Source: Tianweitania populi
GTDB lineage: Bacteria > Pseudomonadota > Alphaproteobacteria > Rhizobiales > Rhizobiaceae
Reading direction: 5' to 3'
NCBI RefSeq assembly: GCF_014652875.1
Contig: NZ_BMZQ01000001.1
Coordinates: 1,674,001-1,738,000, forward strand
DNA: 64,000 bases
Part shown: in pieces, positions 51,111-60,950 of the stretch
How positions within the stretch are numbered: the stretch's first letter is position 1
How the letters are laid out: each line of letters opens with the position of its first letter
Notes under the pieces: model-generated
What the model was told of the DNA's origin: nothing
Database searches by the model: none
Seen by the model: only the letters and a program-made list of their open reading frames with translations
Translations under genes and position numbers: made by a program

Positions 51111-53243
51111 TTACCAGGTCTTGCGCAGCGTTGCCGAGAAGGACCGGCCCGGATTGTAGAAGTCCGCACCAAAGCCGCCATAAGCGACATGCTTCTCGTC
51201 GAAGATGTTGTTGACGTTCACCTGAAGCGAGGTGTTCTCGACGATCTCATAGTTCAGCGCGGCATCGACGATGACATGATCGTCCGCCGAGCTGGTGTTC
51301 GCCGCAGTCAGGAAATAGGAGCCGACATAACGGATGCCGCCGCCGACCGTCAGGTCGCCGCGTTTGCCTTCGCCTTGCAGCGTATAATCCAGCCACAGCG
51401 ATGCGATGTTTTCCGGAATGAACTGCGGCCGGTTGCCCTCGTTGCCGCCAGTCCCGTTCTCGGTGATCTCGGCATCGAGATAGGAATAAGCGGCCGTTAG
51501 GCTGAAATTCTGCGGCAGCTCGGCCTTGGCTTCGAGGTCAACACCACGCACCCGGACCTCGCCGATCGAGGACGGCAGGAAGGTCACCGGGTCGGTCACG
51601 GTCAGGTTGGTCTTGCGCAGATCGTAAACGGAGGCCGTGAACAGGGCTGGGAACGCAGTTGGCTGATATTTGACGCCAGCTTCATACTGCTCGCCGCGCT
51701 CCACATCGTTCAAGAGCGACGAGGCTGGAACCACCGACTCTGCATAGCTGACATAGGTCGCGACTTCCGGCGTGATCTTGTAGGTCAGACCAAAACGTTT
51801 GGTGAACTCGCTAAAATCACCTGAGGTGGTACGACCATTCAGGTTGTTTGTCTGTTCGAGGTCGATCCAGTCATTGCGCAAGCCAATGCTGGCGATGAAA
51901 TTATCCGCGAAGGTTAGTTCTTCCTGGAAGTAGAGACCTGTGGTCTGCTGATCGCTCTTTTGTGCCTGAATTAGAGGAACCGAGGCTGGCCTGCCGGTGT
52001 AGATCGGGTTCGTCCAGTCGATGCTCGGCGCACCGCCGAAAAAGGTCTTGGAGTCCGACACCTGGTCATTGTGCATCAAGCCGACCAGCGTCTTGCTCTC
52101 AACGTTCTCGAAGCTGGCATCATATTGCAGCCGCGCATCGCCGATCCACTGACGGCTGGCAACATCGCTGCCGAAGAAGGAGCGCCGCGCCAGCGTCGAG
52201 CCGTCAGTCGGGGTCGACGCGATATAGGCATAGCCGAAATCCGTATCGGCATCGCTGTAGCGCGAATTGGCCGCGAAGGTCAGGCCGTTTCCGAAATCGT
52301 GGTCGAAGAAGGCGCTGACAGTGTTGCGGTCCGTGCCACGGAAATTATAGCCAGGCTCGCCGAAGAAGGTGCTGGTGCGGTCGAAGTCATAGCCGTTGGG
52401 AAGACCACCGCTGCCCGGAACGCCGTTTCGGTGCAGATGGTCGAACACGACCGTGAAGTTGGTCGCCGCATCCGGACGCCACGTCAGGCCGCCCTGGATG
52501 AACTTGTTGTCGTCGCGCGAGTACGGATATTCGAGATCCGCATCCTTGAGCTTGCCGGTCAGGCGGTAGGAAACCGTGTCGTCTTCGGTGATATTGTCGC
52601 CGAAATCAAAGCCGACTTCCTTGCGCTCGAACGAACCGCCGGTGACATAGACTTCACCGAACCGGTCGCGCTTCGGGGTCTTGGTGACATAGTTCACCGC
52701 GCCACCCGGGTCCGATACGCCGAAGGTCGTGGAGCTTCCGCCCTTCAGCACTTCGACGCGCTCATAGGCGTAAGGCTCTTCGCGGATGCCGCCGAAAGGT
52801 CGGCCGAGAGTCAGGCCGTCTCGATAGGTATAGGCATCGAAGCCGCGGATCTGGAAGAAATCGAAGCGGTCGTCGGAGCCGTAGAAGTCGGTCACCACGC
52901 CTGCCGTATATTGCAGCACCTCCTCAACCGAATCGGCATCGCGCTTCTCGACTTCCTTTGACGTTATAACCGACACGGAAGCCGGCGTGTCCAGTATCGC
53001 CGCCGGTATCTTGCCGCCCACCGAAGTATGCTCGGCAACGATCGAGTTCCCATCGTCATCCCCGCCGACACCGTTTCCGCCGCCACCCGATACCACGACC
53101 TGCTGCAGAACAACGGCTTCGCCCGAGGTTGCCGCCTGCTGCGCGTAAGACAGGGTCGGCGCAAAGGCGATCATCGCCGTGCAGCCAAGAAGAACCGCGG
53201 CACGATGCCTGACTGGTGTGCGGTCGTTTCCGTTGGTGTTCAT
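51111..53243 (-). CDS. TonB-dependent siderophore receptor
   Basis: 710-aa outer-membrane receptor. A signal peptide (VLLGCTAMIAFAPTLSYAQQ) precedes the plug domain with IPAAILDTPASVSVITSKEV and DFFQIRGFDAYTYRDGL; the 22-strand barrel ends in the typical C-terminal FYNPGRSFSATLRKTW with terminal Trp. It resembles FhuA/FoxA-type ferric-siderophore receptors; the cognate siderophore is not predictable. ATG 53243 gives the signal peptide. It is divergent from the binding-protein gene at 53557. Confidence 0.93.
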   Translation of the reverse strand: MNTNGNDRTPVRHRAAVLLGCTAMIAFAPTLSYAQQAATSGEAVVLQQVVVSGGGGNGVGGDDDGNSIVAEHTSVGGKIPAAILDTPASVSVITSKEVEKRDADSVEEVLQYTAGVVTDFYGSDDRFDFFQIRGFDAYTYRDGLTLGRPFGGIREEPYAYERVEVLKGGSSTTFGVSDPGGAVNYVTKTPKRDRFGEVYVTGGSFERKEVGFDFGDNITEDDTVSYRLTGKLKDADLEYPYSRDDNKFIQGGLTWRPDAATNFTVVFDHLHRNGVPGSGGLPNGYDFDRTSTFFGEPGYNFRGTDRNTVSAFFDHDFGNGLTFAANSRYSDADTDFGYAYIASTPTDGSTLARRSFFGSDVASRQWIGDARLQYDASFENVESKTLVGLMHNDQVSDSKTFFGGAPSIDWTNPIYTGRPASVPLIQAQKSDQQTTGLYFQEELTFADNFIASIGLRNDWIDLEQTNNLNGRTTSGDFSEFTKRFGLTYKITPEVATYVSYAESVVPASSLLNDVERGEQYEAGVKYQPTAFPALFTASVYDLRKTNLTVTDPVTFLPSSIGEVRVRGVDLEAKAELPQNFSLTAAYSYLDAEITENGTGGNEGNRPQFIPENIASLWLDYTLQGEGKRGDLTVGGGIRYVGSYFLTAANTSSADDHVIVDAALNYEIVENTSLQVNVNNIFDEKHVAYGGFGADFYNPGRSFSATLRKTW

Positions 53244-53556
53244 CGTTCGCGTTCCAGGACGTTGATGTTGCATGACTGGCAGTCGGTCGGGCTTGCGAGC
53301 CGAGGGATGATGGCCAGACGCATTTCAGAAGATCGCACAACCGAGATCCCCATCTCAGGCCGGCGCGAACAGTCTGGTTTATACCCCCGCCGATCCGCTA
53401 ACTTGAGCATGCCGGTCAGGTATTGTAAATTCCTCTGGGCTTGTAGGAAACCCCGGCAACTTGCCGCAAGTTCGGGGCGGAGTGTTGCATCTGTGTTGAC
53501 CTCCAAAGCTAAACCTGAAAGGCAAGCTCAACTTTCAGCGACAATGGGGCATTCCG
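53244..53556. promoter_or_regulatory. 313-bp divergent region of siderophore genes with palindrome
   Basis: No gene is seen between the receptor and binding-protein starts. A perfect palindrome AACTTGC-C-GCAAGTT lies at 53458-53472, flanked by CCCCG (53451-53455) and CGGGG (53473-53477), about 85 bp before the binding-protein start. It could be a regulator site or an RNA hairpin. A clear Fur or RirA iron-box was not found by eye. Confidence 0.45.
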
Positions 53557-54549
53557 ATGCTGCTGCGGTGTATCCGTATCCTTCTTCCCGCCATGTGGCT
53601 TGCCGCGATCGGCTTGACCGGCGCTTCGGCGCAGGAAGCCGCCTTCCCGATCACCATCAAGCATGCGATGGGAACCACGATCATCGCCAAGAAGCCGGAG
53701 CGGGTGGCCACAGTGTCATGGGCGAACCACGAAGTGCCGCTTGCGCTTGGCGTCGTTCCTGTCGGCATGGCAGCGGCCAATTTTGGCGACGATGATAATG
53801 ATGGCCTGCTGCCCTGGGTGGCTGAAAAGCTGAAGGCGCTCGGCGCGGAAAAGCCGATGCTGTTCGACGAAGGCGACGGCATCGATTTCGAGGCGGTCGC
53901 GGCAACGCAGCCCGATGTGATCCTCGCCTCCTATTCCGGTCTCAGCCAGGCGGACTATGACACGCTGAGCCAGATCGCGCCCGTGGTCGCCTATCAGACG
54001 GCACCATGGTCCACCAGCTGGCGCGACATGATCCGCTTGAACAGCACGGCGCTCGGCATGGCTAAGGAGGGCGACGCGCTGATCGCAAAGACCGAAGCCG
54101 AGATCGCGGAGGCCGTCGCCAAGCATCCCGAACTCGCCGGCAAGTCGGCGATGTTCGTGACCCATCTTGATCCGACCGACCTCAGCATCGTCAATTTCTA
54201 CACAACCAACGATACCCGCGTCGCCTTCTTCCAGGACCTCGGCCTCAAGTCGCCGAAGAGCGTAGTCGAGGCCTCCAAGGCCGGCGTCTTCTCCGGCTCC
54301 GCCAGCGCCGAACGCGTCGATTCCTTCGATGATGTCGACATCGTCGTCACCTATGGCACGCAGCAGCTGGTGGATGCGGTCAGCGCCAATCCACTTCTAT
54401 CGAAGATGCCTGCCGTGAGCCGCGGCGCGATCGTCACGCTCGGCCGAAATCCTCTGGGAACCGCCGCCAATCCGACGCCGCTGTCGATTTCCTATGTCTT
54501 GAACGACTATCTGGCCCTGCTCTCCGAAGCGGCCAAGAAGGCGAAATGA
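53557..54549 (+). CDS. ferric siderophore ABC transporter substrate-binding protein
   Basis: 330-aa periplasmic binding protein of the FecB/FhuD class (Peripla_BP_2). A signal peptide (about residues 1-25, ending GASAQE) precedes KKPERVATVSWANHEVPLAL and PDVILASYSGLSQADYDTLS, the usual features of the fold. Its stop overlaps the permease start (ATGA). It receives ferric siderophore from the TonB receptor encoded divergently. Confidence 0.92.
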   Translation: MLLRCIRILLPAMWLAAIGLTGASAQEAAFPITIKHAMGTTIIAKKPERVATVSWANHEVPLALGVVPVGMAAANFGDDDNDGLLPWVAEKLKALGAEKPMLFDEGDGIDFEAVAATQPDVILASYSGLSQADYDTLSQIAPVVAYQTAPWSTSWRDMIRLNSTALGMAKEGDALIAKTEAEIAEAVAKHPELAGKSAMFVTHLDPTDLSIVNFYTTNDTRVAFFQDLGLKSPKSVVEASKAGVFSGSASAERVDSFDDVDIVVTYGTQQLVDAVSANPLLSKMPAVSRGAIVTLGRNPLGTAANPTPLSISYVLNDYLALLSEAAKKAK

Positions 54550-55616
54550 CCGGGCGAAGTGCCAGCTTGGCGATGAACGCAAACGTCACCCGTGCGCGCG
54601 CCGTCGTTCCCGCCGCGCATGTCTCGACGCAGCGGCGAAGCCTTTGGCTGGTTGTTCTGCTGGCCGTTCTCGCTTTGCTCGTCGCCGGCTCGATCGCGAT
54701 CGGCACACGCGATGTTGCGTTGGAAGACATCTGGCTGGCGCTTTCGGGTCAGGTCGATAGCATCGGCCAGGCTGCGGTTTCCGTCCGCATTCCCCGCACA
54801 TTGCTCGCCGTGCTGGCCGGCGCTTCGCTTGCCGTTGCCGGTACGATCATGCAGGGCGTCACGCGCAATCCCCTCGCCGATCCCGGCATTCTCGGCGTCA
54901 ATATGGGTGCGTCGCTGGCCGTGGTCGTGGGCGTCGTCTGGTTCAACATCGACTCGGCGCAAGCCTTCATCTGGGTCGCGATTGGTGGCGCGGCCTGCTC
55001 GGCGGTCTTCGTTTACACGATCGGCTCGCTCGGCCGAGGCGGCGCAACGCCGCTGAAGCTGGCGCTTGCCGGTGCCGCGACCTCCATCGCTTTATCATCC
55101 CTGGTGATCGCCTTCGTGCTCGGCAGAAACGACATCGCCGGCGGGCTGCGATCCTGGCAGATCGGCGGAGTTGGCGGCGCCACCTTCGAGCGCATGGAGC
55201 ATGTTCTGCCCTTTCTGGCCGTCGGCTTCGCCATCAGCCTCCTGTCGGCCCGCAAACTGAACGCCCTTGCGCTCGGCGACGAAATGGCCGCCGGACTAGG
55301 CGAGCGTGTCGCATGGGCCCGCGCTGCGGCAGCCTTCGGCACAGTTCTGCTATGCGGCGCAACCACCGCGATCTGCGGACCGATCGGCTTTGTCGGCCTG
55401 GTGGTGCCGCATCTCTGCCGGCTTTTGATCGGCATCGATCATCGCTGGCTCCTGCCTTTCTCGGCCATCACCGGCGCCTGTTTGTTGCTCCTTGCCGATA
55501 TTGTCGGCCGCATCATCGCGCGCCCCAGCGAGCTGGATGTCGGCATCGTCACGGCCTTTGTCGGCGCGCCCTTCTTTATCTGGATCGTCCGACGCCAGCG
55601 GGTGCGCGACCTGTGA
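54546..55616 (+). CDS. FecCD-family siderophore permease 1
   Basis: 356-aa permease with about nine to ten membrane segments. FecCD motifs are VRIPRTLLAVLAGASLAVAG, MQGVTRNPLADPGILGVNMG and, near the C-terminus, GPIGFVGLVVPHLCRLLIG and HRWLLPFSAITGACLLLLAD. It overlaps the binding-protein gene by 4 bases; ATG 54573 is an alternative start. Its stop overlaps the second permease start. Confidence 0.92.
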   Translation: MTGRSASLAMNANVTRARAVVPAAHVSTQRRSLWLVVLLAVLALLVAGSIAIGTRDVALEDIWLALSGQVDSIGQAAVSVRIPRTLLAVLAGASLAVAGTIMQGVTRNPLADPGILGVNMGASLAVVVGVVWFNIDSAQAFIWVAIGGAACSAVFVYTIGSLGRGGATPLKLALAGAATSIALSSLVIAFVLGRNDIAGGLRSWQIGGVGGATFERMEHVLPFLAVGFAISLLSARKLNALALGDEMAAGLGERVAWARAAAAFGTVLLCGATTAICGPIGFVGLVVPHLCRLLIGIDHRWLLPFSAITGACLLLLADIVGRIIARPSELDVGIVTAFVGAPFFIWIVRRQRVRDL

Positions 55617-56653
55617 CCGCCGCCGCTTTCCAAGTTGAAGCGATCGCCTCCAGCCGTCGCAAGCGCCAGACCCGTCGCAGAACGGTGCTGATCGCCGCCA
55701 CGCTCCTGCTCGTCGCCATGTTCGTTCTGGCATTGATGCTCGGCCAGTCCTTCACCCCGCCAGGCAACGTCATCCGCGTGCTGCTTGGCCAGGATGTGCC
55801 CGGCGCTTCCTTCACCGTGGGCAAGCTTCGTTTGCCACGGGCCGTGATGTCGATCCTCGCCGGCCTCTCTTTCGGCCTGGCCGGCGCGGCGTTCCAGATC
55901 ATGCTGCGCAATCCGCTCGCCAGCCCGGACATCATCGGCATCAGCGTGGGCGCAAGTGCTGCAGCCGTTTTCGCCATTGTCGTGCTGTCCCTCAACGGCC
56001 CGCTCGTGTCGCTCTTCGCCGTGTTGTCCGGCCTCGGCGTCGCGCTCCTGATTTACGGCCTGTCCTTCCGAAATGGCGTCGCCGGAACGCGCCTCATCCT
56101 GGTCGGCATCGGCGTGTCCGCCATGCTGGAAAGCTTCATCGCCTACACCCTTTCCAAGGCACCGGCCTGGAACCTGCAGGAAGCGATGCGCTGGCTAACA
56201 GGCAGCGTCAACGGCGCGCAGCTCAGCCAAGCGCTGCCTCTACTGCTGGCGCTGCTCGTGTTCGGCGGCCTGCTGCTCAGCCGCAGCCGCGATCTGGAAG
56301 CGCTTCGCCTGGGCGACGACATGGCGGCAGCGCTCGGCACCGACGTTCCCCGCACGCGCGCTCTTGTGATCTTCGCCGCCGTCGGCACGATCGCGGTGGC
56401 AACTGCCGTCACCGGACCGATTTCCTTCGTCGCCTTCCTGTCCGGCCCAATCGCCGCGCGCATGGTCGGCGCGCAAGGATCGCTGTTGATCCCGGCAGCC
56501 CTCGTTGGCGCCGCCCTCGTCCTCATCGGCGATTACGTCGGCCAGTTCCTTCTGCCCGGCCGCTATCCCGTCGGCGTCATCACCGGCGCGCTGGGAGCCC
56601 CCTACCTGATTTACCTGATCATCAGGGTCAATCGAACCGGCAAGTCTCTATGA
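55613..56653 (+). CDS. FecCD-family siderophore permease 2
   Basis: 346-aa partner permease. Family features are LRLPRAVMSILAGLSFGLAG, MLRNPLASPDIIGISVGASA and GPISFVAFLSGPIAARMVG. The start is GTG 55613, overlapping the first permease's stop by 4 bases; the frame extends further upstream only within that gene. It forms the heterodimeric channel with permease 1. Confidence 0.9.
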   Translation: MTAAAFQVEAIASSRRKRQTRRRTVLIAATLLLVAMFVLALMLGQSFTPPGNVIRVLLGQDVPGASFTVGKLRLPRAVMSILAGLSFGLAGAAFQIMLRNPLASPDIIGISVGASAAAVFAIVVLSLNGPLVSLFAVLSGLGVALLIYGLSFRNGVAGTRLILVGIGVSAMLESFIAYTLSKAPAWNLQEAMRWLTGSVNGAQLSQALPLLLALLVFGGLLLSRSRDLEALRLGDDMAAALGTDVPRTRALVIFAAVGTIAVATAVTGPISFVAFLSGPIAARMVGAQGSLLIPAALVGAALVLIGDYVGQFLLPGRYPVGVITGALGAPYLIYLIIRVNRTGKSL

Positions 56654-57462
56654 CCCAGCACACCCTCACCATCAGCGATCTCGCCGCCGGCTATGGCGAT
56701 GCCCTCGTGCTCGGCGGCCTCGACCTCGAGGTGCCGACCGGCGGCATCACGGCAATCGTCGGCGCCAATGCCTGCGGCAAGTCCACGCTTCTGCGCGTCA
56801 TGTCGCGTCTTCTGTCCCCAAGAAGCGGTCAGGTACTGCTCGACGGCAAGTCGATCCACCGCATGCCGCCGCGCCAGCTGGCGCGCACGCTCGGGCTTCT
56901 GCCGCAATCACCGATCGCGCCAGAAGGCATCACCGTCGCCGATCTTGTCAGTCGCGGCCGCCACCCTCACCAAGGTTTGTTGTCGCGCTGGACCCAGGCC
57001 GATGACGAGGCCGTCGCATCCGCACTGGAAGCCACCAAAACCTTCGACCTCGCCGAACGCCCCGTGGATGAACTCTCCGGCGGCCAGCGTCAGCGCGTCT
57101 GGATCGCCATGGCACTCGCCCAGCAGACCGATCTACTCTTGCTCGACGAGCCCACGACCTTTCTCGACATCAGCCACCAGGTCGAGGTGCTGGATCTCCT
57201 CACCGACCTCAACAAGAGGCGCGGCACGACGATCGTCATGGTGCTGCACGACCTCAACCTCGCCGCCCGCTACGCCGATTATCTCGTGGCGATAGCCGAT
57301 GGCCGGCTGCACGCCGCCGGCAAACCGGAAGCCATCCTGACCGAAGACACTGTCCGCAAGGTGTTCGGACTGGAAAGCCGCATCATCCTCGACCCGACGT
57401 CCGGCCGCCCGCTCATGCTGCCGATTGGTCGTCACCGAATGATGATCGACGGTAATCCTTGA
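56650..57462 (+). CDS. ferric siderophore ABC transporter ATP-binding protein (FepC/FecE-like)
   Basis: 270-aa ATPase. Walker A is IVGANACGKSTLLRVM, with Cys in place of the usual Gly-Ala, the signature is ELSGGQRQRVWIAMAL and Walker B is LLLLDEPTTFLDISHQ, the form diagnostic of the iron-siderophore class. It overlaps permease 2 by 4 bases and completes the importer. Confidence 0.93.
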   Translation: MTQHTLTISDLAAGYGDALVLGGLDLEVPTGGITAIVGANACGKSTLLRVMSRLLSPRSGQVLLDGKSIHRMPPRQLARTLGLLPQSPIAPEGITVADLVSRGRHPHQGLLSRWTQADDEAVASALEATKTFDLAERPVDELSGGQRQRVWIAMALAQQTDLLLLDEPTTFLDISHQVEVLDLLTDLNKRRGTTIVMVLHDLNLAARYADYLVAIADGRLHAAGKPEAILTEDTVRKVFGLESRIILDPTSGRPLMLPIGRHRMMIDGNP

Positions 57463-57559
57463 CCATCGACCTCAACTTAAATCATTGCTATGGACGCATC
57501 CGCGGCGAAACGCGTGGCAGCGCGCTTCCATCCCGATCCAGTGTTCATGAGGAGTACCA

Positions 57560-58627
57560 GTGACCATGCAAGCTGAGACCTTCAAGCTCTCCGGCACCGC
57601 GCGTCCCAAGAACGCGCTGAGCATGCTCGACGAGATCTGCGAGCACTTCGTTGAACATTCCGATGTGGAGCGCTCGGAGAACTTCGCGCGGCTGTCGAGC
57701 CCGATCGGCAATGCCGACATCGTTCTGCGCGAAGACCGGCTGTTGATCGAGCTGACCTGCCCCACCAAGGATACGCTGCATCTCACCCGCAACAGCATTG
57801 CAGAGCATCTGTTCTACTTCGCCGGCGACGATCCGCTCGAACTGACCTGGACCGATCCGGCTCCTCCCGCCGTCTTGCCGAACCTCACCGAGGTCACGGT
57901 TGTTTCAGCCGAAGACGTCACGCCGCATATGCGCCGCGTGAAGTTTCGCTGCGAGGATGTTTCCCGCTTTATCGGAGCCGGCATGCATGTGCGCATGCTG
58001 GTGCCGCCGCGCGGCCGCGAGCCGGTCTGGCCCGGTTTGCGCGACGATGGCCGTCTGGCCTATCCCACCGGCGACGACGAATTGCTGGTGCGTGTTTACA
58101 CGATCCGTGCCGTAGATGCCGAGCGCCGCGAACTCTGGGTCGATTTCCTCCAGCATCCGATCCCCGGCGTCGCAACGCCGGGTGCCGATTTCGCCAGGGA
58201 CGCGCAGCCTGGCGACAAGGCCGCGTTTCTCGGGCCCGGTGGCGGCAGTCTTCCGGAAGCCGACACCATCCTTATGGTCGGCGACGAGGCCGCTTTACCA
58301 GCCATCGCCCGCATTGCAGCCGAGGTTCCGGCCGGCACTCGGATGAAGGCGATCATCGAGGTGGAAGAGGCCGCGGAAGAACAGCCTCTTCCCACGGCAG
58401 GTATCTTGGAAACACAGTGGCTTCACCGAAAAACCTATCCGGCGGATGCCAAGAACGTGCTGCGAAACGCCGCCAATGAGGCGATCAAAGCAACTGACGA
58501 CAGCACCTTCGTCTGGGTCGCCTGTGAGAAAGAGGATGTGCGTACCCTTCGCTCGCTTATGACCAAGCGGCGCCACAACAAGAAGCTGATGTACATCGCC
58601 TGGTACTGGGCGCGCGAACGAGCCTAG
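57560..58627 (+). CDS. DUF2218-SIP fusion, siderophore-interacting ferric reductase
   Basis: 355-aa cytoplasmic protein. Residues 1-95 are a DUF2218 domain (ARLSSPIGNADIVLREDRLL). The rest is a SIP/ViuB-type flavoprotein with an FAD-binding beta-barrel (VKFRCEDVSRFIGAGMHVRM, then LLVRVYTIRAVD) and a NAD(P)H domain (ADTILMVGDEAALPAIARI, FVWVACEKEDVRTLR). SIPs reduce ferric siderophore after import to release iron. It is 97 bases downstream of the ATPase gene. Confidence 0.92.
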   Translation: MTMQAETFKLSGTARPKNALSMLDEICEHFVEHSDVERSENFARLSSPIGNADIVLREDRLLIELTCPTKDTLHLTRNSIAEHLFYFAGDDPLELTWTDPAPPAVLPNLTEVTVVSAEDVTPHMRRVKFRCEDVSRFIGAGMHVRMLVPPRGREPVWPGLRDDGRLAYPTGDDELLVRVYTIRAVDAERRELWVDFLQHPIPGVATPGADFARDAQPGDKAAFLGPGGGSLPEADTILMVGDEAALPAIARIAAEVPAGTRMKAIIEVEEAAEEQPLPTAGILETQWLHRKTYPADAKNVLRNAANEAIKATDDSTFVWVACEKEDVRTLRSLMTKRRHNKKLMYIAWYWARERA

Positions 58628-58766
58628 CGGCTCCGACGGCCATCCTGCCGGATTTATGATCTTTGTTCGAGGTTGCCCACATTCTTTGCATGTTTGCCGC
58701 TCCGGGAGACTGGCGGCGCGTACGAAAATGCGGAATAGATGCAGCATCAAGAACAAGGAGACCATC

Positions 58767-59585
58767 ATGAACCTCCCGGGAACACTCAAAGCCGCTCTGT
58801 TCGGTGCAGCACTTGCCGGCCTCGCTGGTCCGGCCCTGGCCGACCAGCTTGCCGACATCAAGGCGGCCGGCAAGATCGTCACCGCCACCGACATGCACTA
58901 CGCCCCCTTCGACATGCTGAACAACGGCACGTATGAAGGCATGACGAAGGACCTGTTCGACGGCGTTTCCAACGAAATCGGCGCCGAGCCGGTTTACCAG
59001 GACATTCCGTGGACGGCCGAGCTGCCGGGCCTCGAAGTCAAGAAGTTCGACATCGTCATCGCGCCCGTCACCGTCACGCCCGAGCGGCTAGAGCGCTATT
59101 CCTTCAGCCTGCCGATCGCCGACGCCACCGTGGCGCTGGTGCGGGCCGCCAGCAATACCGAGCTGAAGCAGCCGGAAGACATCAAGGGCAAGACAGTCGG
59201 CGTTCAGCAGGGCACCGCGCAGTTCCGCCAGCTCCAGGCATTCGGCGAAAAGATCGGCGGCGTCACCGTCAAGGAATACGGCACGACCGACGAAGCCTAT
59301 GCCGATCTCGCGGCTGGCCGTCTGGACGCGGTCGCCGGTTCGATGCCGAACCTCACCTACCTCGTGAAGAACCGCGGCGAGACCTTCGCTTTGTTCGACA
59401 AGCCGACCTTTGGCCAGCCGACCTACTTCGCCTGGGTCATCCGAAAGGATGCCGACAGCGAAAGCTTCACCAAGGCCGTCAATGACGCCCTGCTGAAGAT
59501 GACCGATGATGGCCGCGTGAAAACCATCCAGGAAAAGTGGCTCGGCACCTACACCGAACTGCCGCGCGAAGTTCCGACCAAGTAA
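58767..59585 (+). CDS. polar amino acid ABC transporter substrate-binding protein
   Basis: 272-aa family 3 periplasmic binding protein with a Sec signal (ALFGAALAGLAGPALADQ). Typical segments are IVTATDMHYAPFDMLNNGTY, DIVIAPVTVTPERLERYSFS and GKTVGVQQGTAQFRQLQ. ATG 58767 has AAGGAG directly upstream; the longer frame from 58656 is not needed. A hairpin and then two permeases and an ATPase follow. The substrate is an amino acid or opine-like compound. Confidence 0.92.
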   Translation: MNLPGTLKAALFGAALAGLAGPALADQLADIKAAGKIVTATDMHYAPFDMLNNGTYEGMTKDLFDGVSNEIGAEPVYQDIPWTAELPGLEVKKFDIVIAPVTVTPERLERYSFSLPIADATVALVRAASNTELKQPEDIKGKTVGVQQGTAQFRQLQAFGEKIGGVTVKEYGTTDEAYADLAAGRLDAVAGSMPNLTYLVKNRGETFALFDKPTFGQPTYFAWVIRKDADSESFTKAVNDALLKMTDDGRVKTIQEKWLGTYTELPREVPTK

Positions 59586-59593
59586 AACCGAGC

Positions 59594-59622
59594 GGCCGGC
59601 GGTTTCATCTGATCCGCCGGCC
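59594..59622 (+). other. intercistronic hairpin after amino acid binding-protein gene
   Basis: GGCCGGCGG (59594-59602) pairs with CCGCCGGCC (59614-59622) around an 11-base loop, directly after the binding-protein stop. It probably lifts binding-protein expression over the membrane subunits. Confidence 0.6.
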
Positions 59623-59639
59623 CCTCGTTTGGACCATCC

Positions 59640-60287
59640 ATGTTTTCGGTTGCAACGTTCCTGAGCAGCTTCGAACCTTTGTTCTGGGCTGCGCGCTTCA
59701 CGCTGTTGATTTCCGTTCTGGGCATCGCGCTCGGGCTGGTCATCGCCGCCTTGGTATGCGCGGCCGCACTCTCACGCTTCGCTCCTTTCCGCTGGCTTGC
59801 AGCGCTGTGGGTCAGCTTCCTGCGCGGCGTGCCGCTGCTCGTGCAGCTTCTGCTTTTCTATTACCTCCTGCCCGTAATCGGCATCGACGTCCCCGCCTTG
59901 GTCGCGGCGGTTGTCACCGTCGGCATCTGCGCCAGCGCCTACATCTCCGAGATTTGGCGCGGCGCGATCATGGCCCTGCCTACCGGACAGGTCGCCGCCG
60001 CAACCGCGATCGGCATGGCCCCGCGCGATATCTGGACCCGCATCATCCTGCCGCAAGCCTTCAAGCTCTCGCTGCCAGCTCTCGTCAATGAGTTGATCCT
60101 GCTGGTGAAGGCCTCGTCGCTAGTGTCGGTGGTCGGCATTCTCGAACTCACCCGCGCCTCCCAGGCGCAGGCCGCGACCACTTTTCGCCCCCTGGAAGTC
60201 TACCTCGCCGCAGCCTGCATCTATCTCCTGATCAATCTCTTTCTTGCAGCCCTCGGACGTTATCTCGAGCACAGGCTGGCCGTCTGA
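59640..60287 (+). CDS. polar amino acid ABC transporter permease (HisM/GlnP-like) 1
   Basis: 215-aa permease with five membrane segments. The start region WAARFTLLISVLGIALGLVI and FLRGVPLLVQLLLFYYLLPV are family hallmarks; the EAA loop is ATAIGMAPRDIWTRIILPQA. It ends one base into the next permease gene. Confidence 0.92.
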   Translation: MFSVATFLSSFEPLFWAARFTLLISVLGIALGLVIAALVCAAALSRFAPFRWLAALWVSFLRGVPLLVQLLLFYYLLPVIGIDVPALVAAVVTVGICASAYISEIWRGAIMALPTGQVAAATAIGMAPRDIWTRIILPQAFKLSLPALVNELILLVKASSLVSVVGILELTRASQAQAATTFRPLEVYLAAACIYLLINLFLAALGRYLEHRLAV

Positions 60288-60949
60288 TGGATTGGACCAT
60301 TCTGCAGCAATACGGCCCGCTGCTTCTCAGCGGCTTCGGCACCACGATCCTGTGCTGGGCGCTCGGCACGGTCTTCAGCATGGTGCTCGGCCTCCTCATC
60401 GCGCTCCTCCAGCGCTACGGCCCGCGCCCGCTCGGTTGGGTGATCCAGGCCTATATCGAGATCATCCGCGGCACGCCGTTTCTGGTGCAGCTTTTCGTGC
60501 TGTACTACGGCGGCCCGCTGATCGGCTTGCGCCTTGATGCCCTGCCCGCTGGCCTTCTCGGCCTCACCATCTATGGCAGCCCTTATTTCGCGGAAATCTT
60601 CCGCTCCGCCTTCAACGCCGTGCCGCTAGGCCAGATCGAAGCCGCCCGCGCCATCGGCATGTCCGAGCTCTCGATCATCCGGCGCATCCTTCTGCCGCTC
60701 GGCCTCGTGTCGGCCCTTCCGGCGCTGGTGAACTTCTCGATCATCCTCACCAAGGAAACCGTGATCCTGTCGATCATCACGGTGCCGGAACTGACCTACC
60801 AGACGCAGCGCATGTCCACGGAAACCTTCCGCTACATCGAGGCCAATCTGGCGCTGGCGCTGTTTTTCTGGGCGCTTGTCGAAACCATTTCGCGCGTTGG
60901 CCGCAAGCTCGAAAAACGCGTCACACGCCATCTGATTGAAAGGACGTAA
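60287..60949 (+). CDS. polar amino acid ABC transporter permease 2
   Basis: 220-aa permease with the same architecture: [40 protein letters not shown] and EAA loop [23 protein letters not shown] 60287 overlaps the preceding stop. It should form a heterodimer with permease 1. Confidence 0.92.
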   Translation: MDWTILQQYGPLLLSGFGTTILCWALGTVFSMVLGLLIALLQRYGPRPLGWVIQAYIEIIRGTPFLVQLFVLYYGGPLIGLRLDALPAGLLGLTIYGSPYFAEIFRSAFNAVPLGQIEAARAIGMSELSIIRRILLPLGLVSALPALVNFSIILTKETVILSIITVPELTYQTQRMSTETFRYIEANLALALFFWALVETISRVGRKLEKRVTRHLIERT

Positions 60950-60950
60950 G

